From the NCBI RefSeq assembly GCF_036320485.1, contig NZ_CP132911.1, positions 2,604,001-2,668,000 on the forward strand: a DNA stretch of 64,000 nucleotides, written 5' to 3'. Of the stretch, positions 34,026 through 42,553 are shown one piece after another. Below the pieces are notes generated by a model. That model searched no databases and was not told the origin of the DNA. It saw nothing but the letters and a program-made list of their open reading frames with translations. This DNA is from Dyella sp. A6 (GTDB taxonomy: Bacteria; Pseudomonadota; Gammaproteobacteria; Xanthomonadales; Rhodanobacteraceae). Both the position numbers and the translations under genes were made by a program. Positions within the stretch are counted from its first letter, which is position 1. Each line of letters begins with the position of its first letter.

Positions 34026-34162
34026 GCGGCACCTCCATGACGCGCCCGCGTCACCCCGGGGCACGGCGCACTCACTCGCACGCGCGCGCCTTTGACACAG
34101 CAGTCATGGGTGGCCATGCCACCCCGTCCATCGTCATCGATCCACATGCTGAAGGTTTCCAT
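34022..34162 (-). CDS. Possible small coupled ORF between kinase and regulator
   Basis: A 46-codon frame whose TGA overlaps the regulator start as GTGA, filling most of the 190-base gap between the sensor kinase and the regulator. A GAAG precedes ATG 34162. It encodes a Cys pair (HDCC) and no known motif. The overlap resembles translational coupling, but high-GC chance frames are common, so it is only a candidate. Confidence 0.25.
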   Translation of the reverse strand: METFSMWIDDDGRGGMATHDCCVKGARVRVSAPCPGVTRARHGGAA

Positions 34163-34214
34163 GTCTTCGCAAGGCGGCGTGCTCAAGCCCGCGTATGCCG
34201 GCGCATGCCCCGCC

Positions 34215-35444
34215 TCATGCGGCATGCCCCGGCGCCAATGTGCCCACGTCGGCGGGCGGCGATGCCTCCACTGCGTCCGCACGCGCCACCGGGCAGGGCA
34301 CGCGAATCAGCAGGCGGGTTCCGCGGCCGCGGGACGAGTCGATCTGCAGCCGGCCGCCCAGTGCACGCACGCGTTCGCGCATGCCGGACAGTCCGTTGCC
34401 CTCGGCGGCCACGCCACCGCGCCCGTCGTCACTCACGCACAGCAACAGTTCGCTGTCCTGATGCGTCCATTCGATCTGTGCGCGACCGGCCTGTGCGTGA
34501 CGCGCGATGTTGGTCGCCGCCTCGCGCAGCACCAGGGCAAGGCTCCGCTCCACCTCGGCCGGCAGACCGGGTGGCGGCGACCCGTAATCCAGATGCACCT
34601 GCGACGACCCGAGCAGCAGTCGCGCCGAGGCCAGCTCGGCGACCAGATCGGTGGCGCGGATGCCGGTGACGGCCGAGCGCACCTCGGCCAGTGCGTGGCG
34701 TGCCACCTGTTCGGCCTCCTCCGCCTCGCGCCGGGCCGCGGCCGGGTCGCGATCGAACAGCTTGCGCGACAGTTCCAGCTTCAGGGTGATCAGCGACAGC
34801 GTGTGGCCGAGCAGGTCGTGCAGGTCGCGGCCGATACGCTCGCGCTCGGCGGTGGCCGCCAGCCGACGCACCTCTTCGTGCGAAAGCCGCAGCTCGGCGT
34901 CCTTCTCATCGCTCATGCGTTCGGCATTGACGATCGCACCGATGATCAGGGTCATGCTGGCGATCATGATCGTGGCCTGCCACGGGTAATGCAGCAGCCA
35001 GCCCTCGAGCAGCAGCAGCATGTCGGCAAGCAGCAGCGAGGCCAGGTAGCGCCGGAACGACATGCCGCAGACACGCAGCATCACGCAACCGAACACGAAG
35101 TAGGTCAGGCCGCTGGGATACCACGGCATCAGCATCTGGCACAGCAGGATCATGCCGATTGCGTAGACCCGCGACACCCGTCGCCGCGCCACGATATTCC
35201 CAGCATAAAGGCACAGGAACACCGGATAGGAAAATGCCGTGAGCAGGCACCAGCGCAGGTTCCAGGCTGAGGGATCGAACGCTGGCGTGATGAAGATCCA
35301 CACCGTCCACAGCAGATGCACGGCATCGATCCACGGCGACTTGCCCCGACGGATGCTCTGCGCCGCCAGCGAGTCCGGCGCCGGCGACAACCAGCGGGCC
35401 AACAGGCGGCACAGCGCGGACGGGACAGCAGGCATACCCGGCAT
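34215..35444 (-). CDS. Sensor histidine kinase, DesK-like (HisKA_3)
   Basis: Membrane sensor of 409 residues with about four to five N-terminal helices (about 43-172), then a coiled linker and a HisKA_3 domain. His209 in RIGRDLHDLLGHTLSL is the phosphorylation site. The ATPase domain shows REAATNIARHA (N box) and DDGRGG, with GLSGMRERV. It lies six bases after the ABC permease gene. DesK-type kinases sense membrane state, here perhaps drug or lipid stress handled by the exporter. Confidence 0.9.
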   Translation of the reverse strand: MPGMPAVPSALCRLLARWLSPAPDSLAAQSIRRGKSPWIDAVHLLWTVWIFITPAFDPSAWNLRWCLLTAFSYPVFLCLYAGNIVARRRVSRVYAIGMILLCQMLMPWYPSGLTYFVFGCVMLRVCGMSFRRYLASLLLADMLLLLEGWLLHYPWQATIMIASMTLIIGAIVNAERMSDEKDAELRLSHEEVRRLAATAERERIGRDLHDLLGHTLSLITLKLELSRKLFDRDPAAARREAEEAEQVARHALAEVRSAVTGIRATDLVAELASARLLLGSSQVHLDYGSPPPGLPAEVERSLALVLREAATNIARHAQAGRAQIEWTHQDSELLLCVSDDGRGGVAAEGNGLSGMRERVRALGGRLQIDSSRGRGTRLLIRVPCPVARADAVEASPPADVGTLAPGHAA

Positions 35445-35450
35445 CCTACT

Positions 35451-36242
35451 TCAACCGGACCGGCGCAGACGCCGCGCGGCCAGCATGAAGAACACCGCGG
35501 TAAAGCCGGCCAGCACCAGCGCATGCGGCCAGCACGTCCCCTGCGCCATGCCCACGACTGCCAGCGCGATGCGGTCGAGGTGATAGCTCGGCCACAACGG
35601 CGCGACCTGCTGCAGCGCCTTCGGCAACATCGGCAGCGGAAACCACAGACCGGACAGGAAAGACATCGGCAGGTAGATCAGTTGCAATACGGCCGGCGCC
35701 CCCTGCCCCTTGACCAGGGTGCCGACGAACATGCCCAGCGCGCAGAACGGCAGCACGCCCAGCACGCCGGTCAGCAGCAGCCCGCCGACCTGCACCATCG
35801 TCAGCGACAGGTGCGCCAGTCCCAGCGCCATCGCCAGCAACATCAGCATCACTACTCCGGCGGCGGCCATCGCCATCAGCATCTTGCCAAGCAGGTAGGC
35901 CCCGGGTGGCATCGGCAACGCCCGCTTCAGCGTGAGCAGGCCGCCGTCACGTTCCAGCGCCAGCGACACGCCGAAGCCGAACAGGCCCGGACTCATCACG
36001 CCGAACACGCCGTAGCTGGCCAGCAGGTAGCGCGCCGCATCGGCGCCATTGGCCTTTGCCATCAGGATGCCGAACACCAGGTAGAACAACCCCGGGAACA
36101 ACATGATCGGCAGCATGAAAGACGGATTGCGCAGGTAGCGCAGGCACTCGCTGCGCGCCTCGGCGAGGTAAGCGCCAAGTACGCGCCCCTTCGGCATGCC
36201 GACCGCGTCGGCGGGCACCACGGCATAGGTTGCAGTGTTCAT
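35451..36242 (-). CDS. ABC-2 type transporter permease
   Basis: The 263 residues form about six membrane helices, with an N-terminal cytoplasmic segment and FLSGLWFPLPMLPKALQ, the ABC-2 signature of drug and lipid exporters. The start overlaps the ATPase stop (TGATG) and the kinase gene follows directly. It pairs with the ATPase next to it. Substrate not predictable. Confidence 0.88.
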   Translation of the reverse strand: MNTATYAVVPADAVGMPKGRVLGAYLAEARSECLRYLRNPSFMLPIMLFPGLFYLVFGILMAKANGADAARYLLASYGVFGVMSPGLFGFGVSLALERDGGLLTLKRALPMPPGAYLLGKMLMAMAAAGVVMLMLLAMALGLAHLSLTMVQVGGLLLTGVLGVLPFCALGMFVGTLVKGQGAPAVLQLIYLPMSFLSGLWFPLPMLPKALQQVAPLWPSYHLDRIALAVVGMAQGTCWPHALVLAGFTAVFFMLAARRLRRSG

Positions 36243-37153
36243 CAGGCGGCCTCCTGCAGGGATGTGTCACGGGTAAGTTCGGTGAATGCCTCGGCCAGAC
36301 CGGCGCGTTGCACTTCCAGCTCGCCGAGCGCGGGGTCGGCATCGAGCAGGCGACGCACCACCGCCTCGGCCTGTGCGGTGGCGATCTGCAGATGTCCGTC
36401 GACCTGGCTCGTAGAGGCAACCTGCGGCCACTGCGCCACCGCAGCGGGATCGAGATCGCTGCGGCAACGGATCCGCGACAGCCCGACCCGGGCGCGCAAA
36501 TCGTCCACACTGCCCTCGCTCAGTACGCGGCCCTGCCCCAGCACCACCACGCGTTGCGCCAGTGCCTCGGCTTCTTCCAGGTAATGCGTGGTGAGCACCA
36601 CCGAGCAGCCGTCGGCGACCAGTTCGCGCATCGTCGCCCACAACTTGCGGCGCGCATCGATGTCCATGCCAACGGTCGGCTCGTCCAGAAACAGCAGCTC
36701 GGGCCGGCCGCACAGCGCCAGTGCGAACTGCACGCGCCGCTGCTGGCCGCCGGACAATTTGCCGTAGAGCCGTTTCAGCAGGTCACCGATGCCGGCCAGT
36801 TCAGCACTTTCGGCCAAGGTACGGGGAGCGGGATAGTAACTGGCGGTCAGTCGAAGCAGTTCGCCCACGCGCAGCGCCGGCGGCAGGTTGGCGGACTGCA
36901 GCATCACGCCGATGCGTCGTCGTGCCTCGATCCGCTGCGGGTCCTGGCCAAACAGTTCGGCCTGGCCGGTATCGGGCCGGATCAACCCCAGCAGCAGGCC
37001 GATACTGGTGCTTTTTCCGGCGCCATTGGGCCCCAGCAGCGCCAGCAGTTCGCCGCGGCGCAGCATGAGATCGACTCCATCCAGTGCGGTCAACGGACCA
37101 TAGACTTTGGCGGCCTGCACGAGGCGCGCGACAAATGGCGATGCATCGTTCAT
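36242..37153 (-). CDS. ABC-2 exporter ATP-binding protein (drug/Na-export CcmA type)
   Basis: ATPase of the ABC-2 exporter. Walker A GPNGAGKST (near residue 43), LSGGQQRR signature, LLFLDEPTVGMD Walker B and TTHYLEEAE are intact, with a C-terminal extension of about 80 residues typical of DrrA-like proteins. ATG 37153 follows a perfect AAGGAGG; the alternative upstream start would include that site. 303 residues. First gene of the exporter/two-component operon. Confidence 0.93.
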   Translation of the reverse strand: MNDASPFVARLVQAAKVYGPLTALDGVDLMLRRGELLALLGPNGAGKSTSIGLLLGLIRPDTGQAELFGQDPQRIEARRRIGVMLQSANLPPALRVGELLRLTASYYPAPRTLAESAELAGIGDLLKRLYGKLSGGQQRRVQFALALCGRPELLFLDEPTVGMDIDARRKLWATMRELVADGCSVVLTTHYLEEAEALAQRVVVLGQGRVLSEGSVDDLRARVGLSRIRCRSDLDPAAVAQWPQVASTSQVDGHLQIATAQAEAVVRRLLDADPALGELEVQRAGLAEAFTELTRDTSLQEAA

Positions 37154-37422
37154 GGTGAATCCTCCTTGCATCGCAGCGTAAGGATGACCGGTTCCGCCAC
37201 CCAGTCGTAGGCGTCAGCCATCGGGTATGACAGCCGTCATGCGGGGGTACCGGCCACCCCGGTCAGCGCGTTATGCTCGGTGGTCATGACCGCACCTGAC
37301 GTACCCACGACAGGTGCTGCGGGCAAACGACGCGGGCGGTCAGCCCCGTATCGCCCGGCACTGACATGCGTCGGCCTGCTTCGCGCTGGGTGCGAGGCGC
37401 CGGCGGATTCGAGGAGAGAACC

Positions 37423-38919
37423 ATGGGTTTGATTGAACAGTTGCGCGAACTGCGCGAATTCGGCGGCAAGCCGCGCACCACGGGTCTGGACGACGCCAGC
37501 ATCGAGCGCATGGCGGCCGCCGACTCCATGCTCGGCGAGGCGGTAGCCGCCGCCCTGGCCCACCATCGCGAACTGCGCGCCGAACTGGCCGACTTCCTGA
37601 AGCTGGACGAGGCCGAACAGATCACGCAGGCACAAGCCGGCTTCGTGAATTTCTATCCGGACGACGCGGTGAACCCGTACATGCCGGCAGCGGCGCGTGG
37701 TCCGTGGATCGTCACCCTGAAGGGTGCGGTACTGCACGACAACGGCGGCTACGGCATGCTGGGCTTCGGCCACAACAACGCGACCATCGACGCGGCCCTG
37801 GCACGACCGCAGGTGATGGCCAACGTGATGACGCCCAGCGTCTCGCAGCTGCGCTTCACCCAGGCTCTGGCCCGCGAGCTGGGTCGCAACCGCGACAGCA
37901 ACCCTTATGCACGCTACCTGTGCCTGAACTCCGGCTCCGAGTCGGTCGGTCTGGCCTGCCGCATCGCCGACGTCAATGCAAAACTGATGACCGATGCCGG
38001 CGGCCGTTACGCGGGCCGTGCGATCAAGCGCGTGGCGGTGAAGGGTGCCTTCCACGGCCGCACCGACAAACCGGCGCTGTATTCCGACTCCTCGCGCAAG
38101 ACCTACCAGCAGCACCTGGCCAGCTACCGCCACGAGGACACCCTGCTGATCGTCGAGCCGTATAACACGGCCCAGCTGGAAGCGGTATTCGCCGATGCCG
38201 ACAAGCACGGCTGGTTCATCGAGGCGATGTTCCTCGAGCCGGTGATGGGCGAAGGCGACCCCGGCCGTGCGGTGACCCCGGAGTTCTACGCGCTGGCACG
38301 CAAACTCACCGAGGCGCACGGTAGCCTGCTGCTGGTCGACTCGATCCAGGCTGGCCTGCGCGCGCACGGCGTGCTGTCGCTGACCGACTACCCCGGTTTT
38401 GAAAAACTGCCGGCGCCAGACATGGAGACCTTCTCCAAGGCACTCAACGCCGGCCAGTACCCGCTGTCGGTGCTGGCGGTGAACGAGCGCACGGCCAGCC
38501 TGTACCGCAAGGGCATCTACGGCAACACCATGACCGCCAACCCACGCGCACTCGACGTGGCGCTGGCCACGCTGACCGAACTCACCGACGAGGTGCGCAG
38601 CAACATCCGCGTGCGCGGCAAGGAGTTCGTGGACAAACTCAACACGCTCAAAGACGAACTGGGCGGCCTGATCACCAAGGTACAGGGCACCGGCCTGCTG
38701 TTCTCGTGCGAGCTGGCGCCACAGTTCAAGTGCTACGGCGAAGGGTCCACCGAGGAGTTCATGCGCGAACACGGCATCGGCGTGATCCATGGCGGCGTCA
38801 ATTCGCTGCGCTTCACCCCGCACTTCAACATCACCAGTGCCGAGGTCGACCTGATCGTGGCGCACGTGCGCCACGCGCTGCTGGAAGGCCCCCGCAAAGC
38901 GGAAAGCAAGGCCGCCTGA
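37423..38919 (+). CDS. Class III PLP-dependent aminotransferase
   Basis: The 498 residues belong to class III (omega) aminotransferases: LCLNSGSESVGLACRIA-type cofactor loop, the KGAFHGRT motif, VDSIQAGLR with the PLP-ring Asp, and ETFSKAL holding the Schiff-base Lys. ATG 37423 has GAGGAGAG upstream. The closest groups act on ornithine, lysine or omega-amino acids; the substrate is not clear. The last 111 bases are repeated, in degraded form, at 43192-43307 beyond the effector island. A stem-loop follows the stop. Confidence 0.88.
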   Translation: MGLIEQLRELREFGGKPRTTGLDDASIERMAAADSMLGEAVAAALAHHRELRAELADFLKLDEAEQITQAQAGFVNFYPDDAVNPYMPAAARGPWIVTLKGAVLHDNGGYGMLGFGHNNATIDAALARPQVMANVMTPSVSQLRFTQALARELGRNRDSNPYARYLCLNSGSESVGLACRIADVNAKLMTDAGGRYAGRAIKRVAVKGAFHGRTDKPALYSDSSRKTYQQHLASYRHEDTLLIVEPYNTAQLEAVFADADKHGWFIEAMFLEPVMGEGDPGRAVTPEFYALARKLTEAHGSLLLVDSIQAGLRAHGVLSLTDYPGFEKLPAPDMETFSKALNAGQYPLSVLAVNERTASLYRKGIYGNTMTANPRALDVALATLTELTDEVRSNIRVRGKEFVDKLNTLKDELGGLITKVQGTGLLFSCELAPQFKCYGEGSTEEFMREHGIGVIHGGVNSLRFTPHFNITSAEVDLIVAHVRHALLEGPRKAESKAA

Positions 38920-38927
38920 CCTCCCCC

Positions 38928-38956
38928 GCGCCCGCCGCCCACACGGCGGCGGGCGC
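38928..38956 (+). other. GC-rich stem-loop after the aminotransferase
   Basis: A perfect 12-bp inverted repeat (38928-38939 with 38945-38956) with a five-base loop begins nine bases after the stop. No T-run follows, so it may be a weak or Rho-assisted terminator. It marks the left edge of the accessory island. Confidence 0.5.
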
Positions 38957-39080
38957 CACGCCTACACGACCCGTCACACCAGGCACGGGCAATCCCAACT
39001 TACATCGCACAAACTGCAGCTAGCGACTGGCTGCGGTACGAGTAGCCTTGGCGCCATGGTCCATGGAACCAGGAGCATGA

Positions 39081-39683
39081 ATGTCCGGACATCTTCCACG
39101 GTGGCGCCCATGGGCGTTAGCCATCATGACGTTGATACTGGCCCCAGGAAGCTGGGCCATGTCATCCTTGGACAATAGCGATTTCAGGCAACCGCCAGCA
39201 CTGACCAGGGAAGTGCCGCTGCATTTCGTACGACACAACTTCGCCGCGCATTGCTACAACGCGATCGGCTGCAAGATCGTCTATTACATGCGTGAGGTGG
39301 ACAACGCACCGGATCAGGTTTCGCCGCCACCGCCCGCCGACTTGAAACATGCCTGGGGAGGATACGACCTCGCCATCCCCAGCTTCCCGTGCCCCGTCGA
39401 AGTTCGCTGGAAATCGCTCGATGGCGTGCCGCACGATGCCAAAGTAGACCTCGACGCGATCTTCAAGGATCGACTGATCTGGCACAACGTCCCCAAGGCG
39501 GACATGACGGATTTCTACGAAGGTCCGGTGGCTGGTGAGCCGGATATCAACCTTGAAGTCGACGACCGCACCATCAGCGTCTACATATCGATGTTTATCC
39601 CCACGAAAATGGAACAGATTCCAGGAAACAAATACAGCTACGGACGGGACGACATGTTCCTGGCCTGGCGCCACACCTACTGA
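39081..39683 (+). CDS. Putative exported immunity protein, tandem copy 1
   Basis: A 200-residue protein with a signal-peptide-like start (RWRPW, then hydrophobic 11-22, possible cleavage after SWA at 26) and a mature part with three cysteines, Cys58, Cys64 and Cys104. AGGAG lies five bases before ATG 39081. Two more copies (about 93% and 91% identical in the mature part) follow head to tail, then a Tle-like lipase. The pattern beta-rich domain, Cys pair and xPCPVEVRW is reminiscent of periplasmic Tli1-like/DUF3304 immunity proteins, but this family match is not certain. Inferred role: protects the cell from the lipase. Confidence 0.7.
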   Translation: MSGHLPRWRPWALAIMTLILAPGSWAMSSLDNSDFRQPPALTREVPLHFVRHNFAAHCYNAIGCKIVYYMREVDNAPDQVSPPPPADLKHAWGGYDLAIPSFPCPVEVRWKSLDGVPHDAKVDLDAIFKDRLIWHNVPKADMTDFYEGPVAGEPDINLEVDDRTISVYISMFIPTKMEQIPGNKYSYGRDDMFLAWRHTY

Positions 39684-39698
39684 GCGAAGGAGCGTGCA

Positions 39699-40394
39699 AT
39701 GGGTGACAAGGACAACAAGTTGGATCGCGACGGCATCCAGGACGATGGCGTGTCGTATTACCCGGCAAATGCGCGGCGTACCAGCACGCGTGCCCCGGAA
39801 CATGCTTCACGACGGCGCCCATGGGCGTTTGCCATCATGGCGTTGATGCTGATCACAGGGAGCAAAGCGATGTCATCCCAGGACAATAGCGATTTCAGGC
39901 AACCGCCAGCACTGACCAGGGAGGTGCCGCTGCATTTTGGAGGGCACAATTTCGCGGCGCATTGCTACAACGCGATCGGCTGCCAGATCATCTATTACAG
40001 GCGTGAGGTGGACAACGCGCCGGATCAGGTTTCGCCGCCACCGCCCGCCGACTTGAAACATGCCTGGGGAGGATACGACCTCGCCATTCCCAGCTTCCCG
40101 TGCCCCGTCGAAGTTCGCTGGAAATCGCTCGATGGCGTGCAGCACGACGCCAAAGTCGACCTCGACGCGATCTTCAAGGATCGACTGATCTGGCACAACG
40201 TCCCCAAGGCGGACATGACGGATTTCTACGAAGGCCCGGTGGCTGGTGACCCCGATATCGATCTGGAAGTCGACGACCGCACCATCAGTGTCTACATATC
40301 GATGCTCATTCCCACGAAAATGGAACAGATTCCGGGGAACAAATACAGCCACTTCCGGGACGACATGTTCCTGGCCTGGCGCCACACCTACTGA
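39699..40394 (+). CDS. Putative immunity protein, copy 2, fused to effector N-terminus
   Basis: The first 27 residues (MGDKDNKLDRDGIQ...) equal those of the downstream lipase with two changes; the rest (from about residue 28) is the immunity paralogue, about 93% identical to copy 1 in the mature part. The start keeps the GAAGGAG Shine-Dalgarno and 15-base spacer found before the lipase. The hydrophobic export segment therefore begins only at about residue 42, giving an unusually long n-region; the internal ATG at 39837 would not leave a complete signal. All three cysteines are kept. Whether the fusion is exported is open. Confidence 0.75.
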   Translation: MGDKDNKLDRDGIQDDGVSYYPANARRTSTRAPEHASRRRPWAFAIMALMLITGSKAMSSQDNSDFRQPPALTREVPLHFGGHNFAAHCYNAIGCQIIYYRREVDNAPDQVSPPPPADLKHAWGGYDLAIPSFPCPVEVRWKSLDGVQHDAKVDLDAIFKDRLIWHNVPKADMTDFYEGPVAGDPDIDLEVDDRTISVYISMLIPTKMEQIPGNKYSHFRDDMFLAWRHTY

Positions 40395-40409
40395 GCGAGG
40401 GAGCGTGCG

Positions 40410-41072
40410 ATGGGCGACAAGGACAACAAGTTGGACCGCGACGGCATCCAGGACGATGGCGTGTCGTATTACCCGGCAAATACTTCACGATGGCGCCCAT
40501 GGGCGTTTGCCATCATGACGTTGATGCTGATCACAGGGAGCAAGGCAATGTCATCCCAGGACAATAGCGATTTCAGGCAACCACCAGCACTGACCAGGGA
40601 AGTGCCGCTGCATTTTGGAGGGCACAATTTCGCGGCGCATTGCTACAACGCGATCGGCTGCAAGGTCATCTATTACAGACGTGAGGTGGACAACGCGCCG
40701 GATCAGGTTTCGCCGCCCCCGCCCGCCAACTTGAAAGATGCCTGGGGGGGATACGACATCGCTTTACCGAGCTTCCCATGCCCCGTCGAAGTGCACTGGA
40801 AATCGCTCGATGGCGTGCAGCACGACGCCAAAGTCGACCTCGACGCGATCTTCAAGGATCGCCTGATCTGGCACAACGTCCCCAAGGCGGATATGACGGA
40901 CTTTTACGAAGGTCGATTCGCTGGCTTTCCCAACATCGACGTGGAAGTCAACGACCGCACCATCAGTGTCTACATATCGATGCTCATTCCCACGAAAATG
41001 GAACAGATTCCGGGAAACAAAGACAGCGATTTCCGTGACGACATGTTCCTGGCCTGGCGCCACACCTACTGA
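40410..41072 (+). CDS. Putative immunity protein, copy 3, fused to effector N-terminus
   Basis: The 220 residues start with the same effector-derived leader (about 24 residues) joined directly to SRWRPWAFAIM, the immunity signal region, without the 33 extra bases of copy 2. The mature part differs most from the others near GRFAGFPNIDVEVND and AWGGYDIALPS, and keeps the three cysteines. It is the copy immediately before the lipase, 15 bases away, so it may be the one matched to the present effector, with the others covering variants. Confidence 0.75.
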   Translation: MGDKDNKLDRDGIQDDGVSYYPANTSRWRPWAFAIMTLMLITGSKAMSSQDNSDFRQPPALTREVPLHFGGHNFAAHCYNAIGCKVIYYRREVDNAPDQVSPPPPANLKDAWGGYDIALPSFPCPVEVHWKSLDGVQHDAKVDLDAIFKDRLIWHNVPKADMTDFYEGRFAGFPNIDVEVNDRTISVYISMLIPTKMEQIPGNKDSDFRDDMFLAWRHTY

Positions 41073-41087
41073 GCGAAGGAGCGTGCG

Positions 41088-42542
41088 ATGGGTGACAAGG
41101 ACAACACGCTGGATCGCGACGGCATCCAGGACGATGGTGTGTCGTATTACCCGGCCGATGCGCGGCGCCTGCAGACCTACGTGGATGCCGAGCGGCAACT
41201 TGCGCATTTTCATGCACCGGTGTTCCTGCATACCGACAACCCGCACGAGCGGCTCTACGTTGCATGCCTGGACGGTACCGGCAACGATGAGACCCAGCCC
41301 CAGCTTGGTCCGGAAACCAACGTCGCGAAAATCCGCGACCAAATCCTTGCACTGGATGACCCACGGATACGGCCAGGCTATGTGCCCGGCCCGGGGACAC
41401 AAGACAACTGGGCGGCGCGTACCTGGGATGGCATGACCGGGGGTACCTACGAGGAGCGCATCGAAACCGCATACAAGCAGTTCATCGACCAGGCCAAGAA
41501 GTGGCGCGCAGAAGACCCCCGAGCCGAAATCCGCGTTGTCGATCTCGGCTTCAGCCGCGGCGCGGTGGAGGCTGCCGGCCTGGCTCGGCTGATTCAGGTG
41601 CGCGGCATCCAGGATACCTCCGGCGCGAAATATGCCCTCACCCACGACGGTCTCTTGGTCACACACGTCGAATACACCAAGCCTCCGCTGGTGGCTCCGG
41701 GCCAGGTGGCGCAGGCGGAACTGCTGTTCGACCCCGTGGGCACGGGTGCGCCGCACGACCACGACCTGCGGCCGCCACCCTCGGTGATCTCGGGCCTGCA
41801 GATCACCGCCGAGGACGAACGGCGCCGGTTGTTCAAGTCCGACCACATCATCGACCCGGGCCAGACGCCGGACGGTCGTTTCCTGGGCGTGACTGTCGCC
41901 GGCGCGCATTCGGACATCGGTGGTGGTTACTTCCGCGACGGCTTGACGGTACGCAGCGAAAACCTCGCCATCAACTACCTGAATGCGCTGAGCGACAAAC
42001 CATTCCTGCACAAGCCTGCCGAACCCGACGACCCGCGCTTGAACGTGGTGCACCGATCGGAAGAAGGCGCGTGGTACTACCGCCCGTTCCAAGTGAACCG
42101 GGACAAGCCGAGCGGCCATGTCGAACGCCTGGTGCCGCAGATCATCGTTGGCCGCGACAGGCAAACGGATGCACCGGTGTACGGCGAAAGGCCCGGTGTA
42201 CACGACCCCTTCAATGCGGAACCGCGCGACGAACGGCTGAATGCGGCGTTCACGCGGCAGCCGGTGCGAACCGACCTGTCGCCGGGCACCGCGGCCCCTT
42301 CCATCACCAAGGCAAGCTCCATCGACGACATGTTCGACGGCCTGTGCGCGGCTGCGGCCAAGGGCGATTGCGCCGACATGCGCGCGATCGGCAACGCCTA
42401 CCTCGAATCGTCACAAGGGCAGGCGTGGCTGGGGCAAGGCCAGCAATACAACCTGGAAGTGCAGGCACAGCAGGCCGCGGCGCTGCAGGCTCAGATGCAA
42501 TCACAACAGGCGGCACAGCAGTGCCGCGGTTTCAGCCTTTGA
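41088..42542 (+). CDS. DUF2235/Tle-like phospholipase, probable antibacterial effector
   Basis: A 484-residue alpha/beta hydrolase of the DUF2235 family, which includes type VI lipase effectors Tle1-like. CLDGTGNDE (60-68) starts the fold, Ser156 in LGFSRGA is the nucleophile, Asp276 lies in AHSDIGGGY, and His322 is a candidate third residue. The C-terminal 70 residues hold a small helical part and a Gln/Ala-rich tail (about 437-478). No signal peptide is present, as expected for contact-dependent secretion substrates. It sits after three immunity-like genes and before a coiled-coil TM protein. No secretion-apparatus gene is in view, so type VI or X-type IV delivery is inference. Confidence 0.8.
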   Translation: MGDKDNTLDRDGIQDDGVSYYPADARRLQTYVDAERQLAHFHAPVFLHTDNPHERLYVACLDGTGNDETQPQLGPETNVAKIRDQILALDDPRIRPGYVPGPGTQDNWAARTWDGMTGGTYEERIETAYKQFIDQAKKWRAEDPRAEIRVVDLGFSRGAVEAAGLARLIQVRGIQDTSGAKYALTHDGLLVTHVEYTKPPLVAPGQVAQAELLFDPVGTGAPHDHDLRPPPSVISGLQITAEDERRRLFKSDHIIDPGQTPDGRFLGVTVAGAHSDIGGGYFRDGLTVRSENLAINYLNALSDKPFLHKPAEPDDPRLNVVHRSEEGAWYYRPFQVNRDKPSGHVERLVPQIIVGRDRQTDAPVYGERPGVHDPFNAEPRDERLNAAFTRQPVRTDLSPGTAAPSITKASSIDDMFDGLCAAAAKGDCADMRAIGNAYLESSQGQAWLGQGQQYNLEVQAQQAAALQAQMQSQQAAQQCRGFSL

Positions 42543-42553
42543 GGGAAGTTGGC

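Larger units (their letters stand above)
39684..41087 (+). repeat. Tandem duplication of an effector-5'/immunity cassette
   Basis: Units end at 39683, 40394 and 41072, a period of 711 and then 678 bases; the 33-base difference lies at the junction between leader and immunity parts. Each later unit carries the same 15-base intergenic spacer, about 80 bases of effector 5' coding sequence, then the immunity sequence. The final effector gene supplies the undisrupted 5' end. This is the trace of unequal recombination between the effector start and the region upstream of immunity copy 1. Confidence 0.85.

Noticed and set aside
37366..37422. Longer start for the class III aminotransferase
   Set aside because: GAGGAGAG lies immediately before ATG 37423, so the upstream codons are leader.
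39837..40394. Internal ATG as the sole start of immunity copy 2
   Set aside because: It would remove the basic n-region and part of the hydrophobic segment, and has no good Shine-Dalgarno, whereas ATG 39699 does.
41088..42542. XVIPCD type IV secretion signal in the lipase C-terminus
   Set aside because: The tail is Gln-rich but none of the XVIPCD motif blocks I know could be found, so X-T4SS delivery is not claimed.
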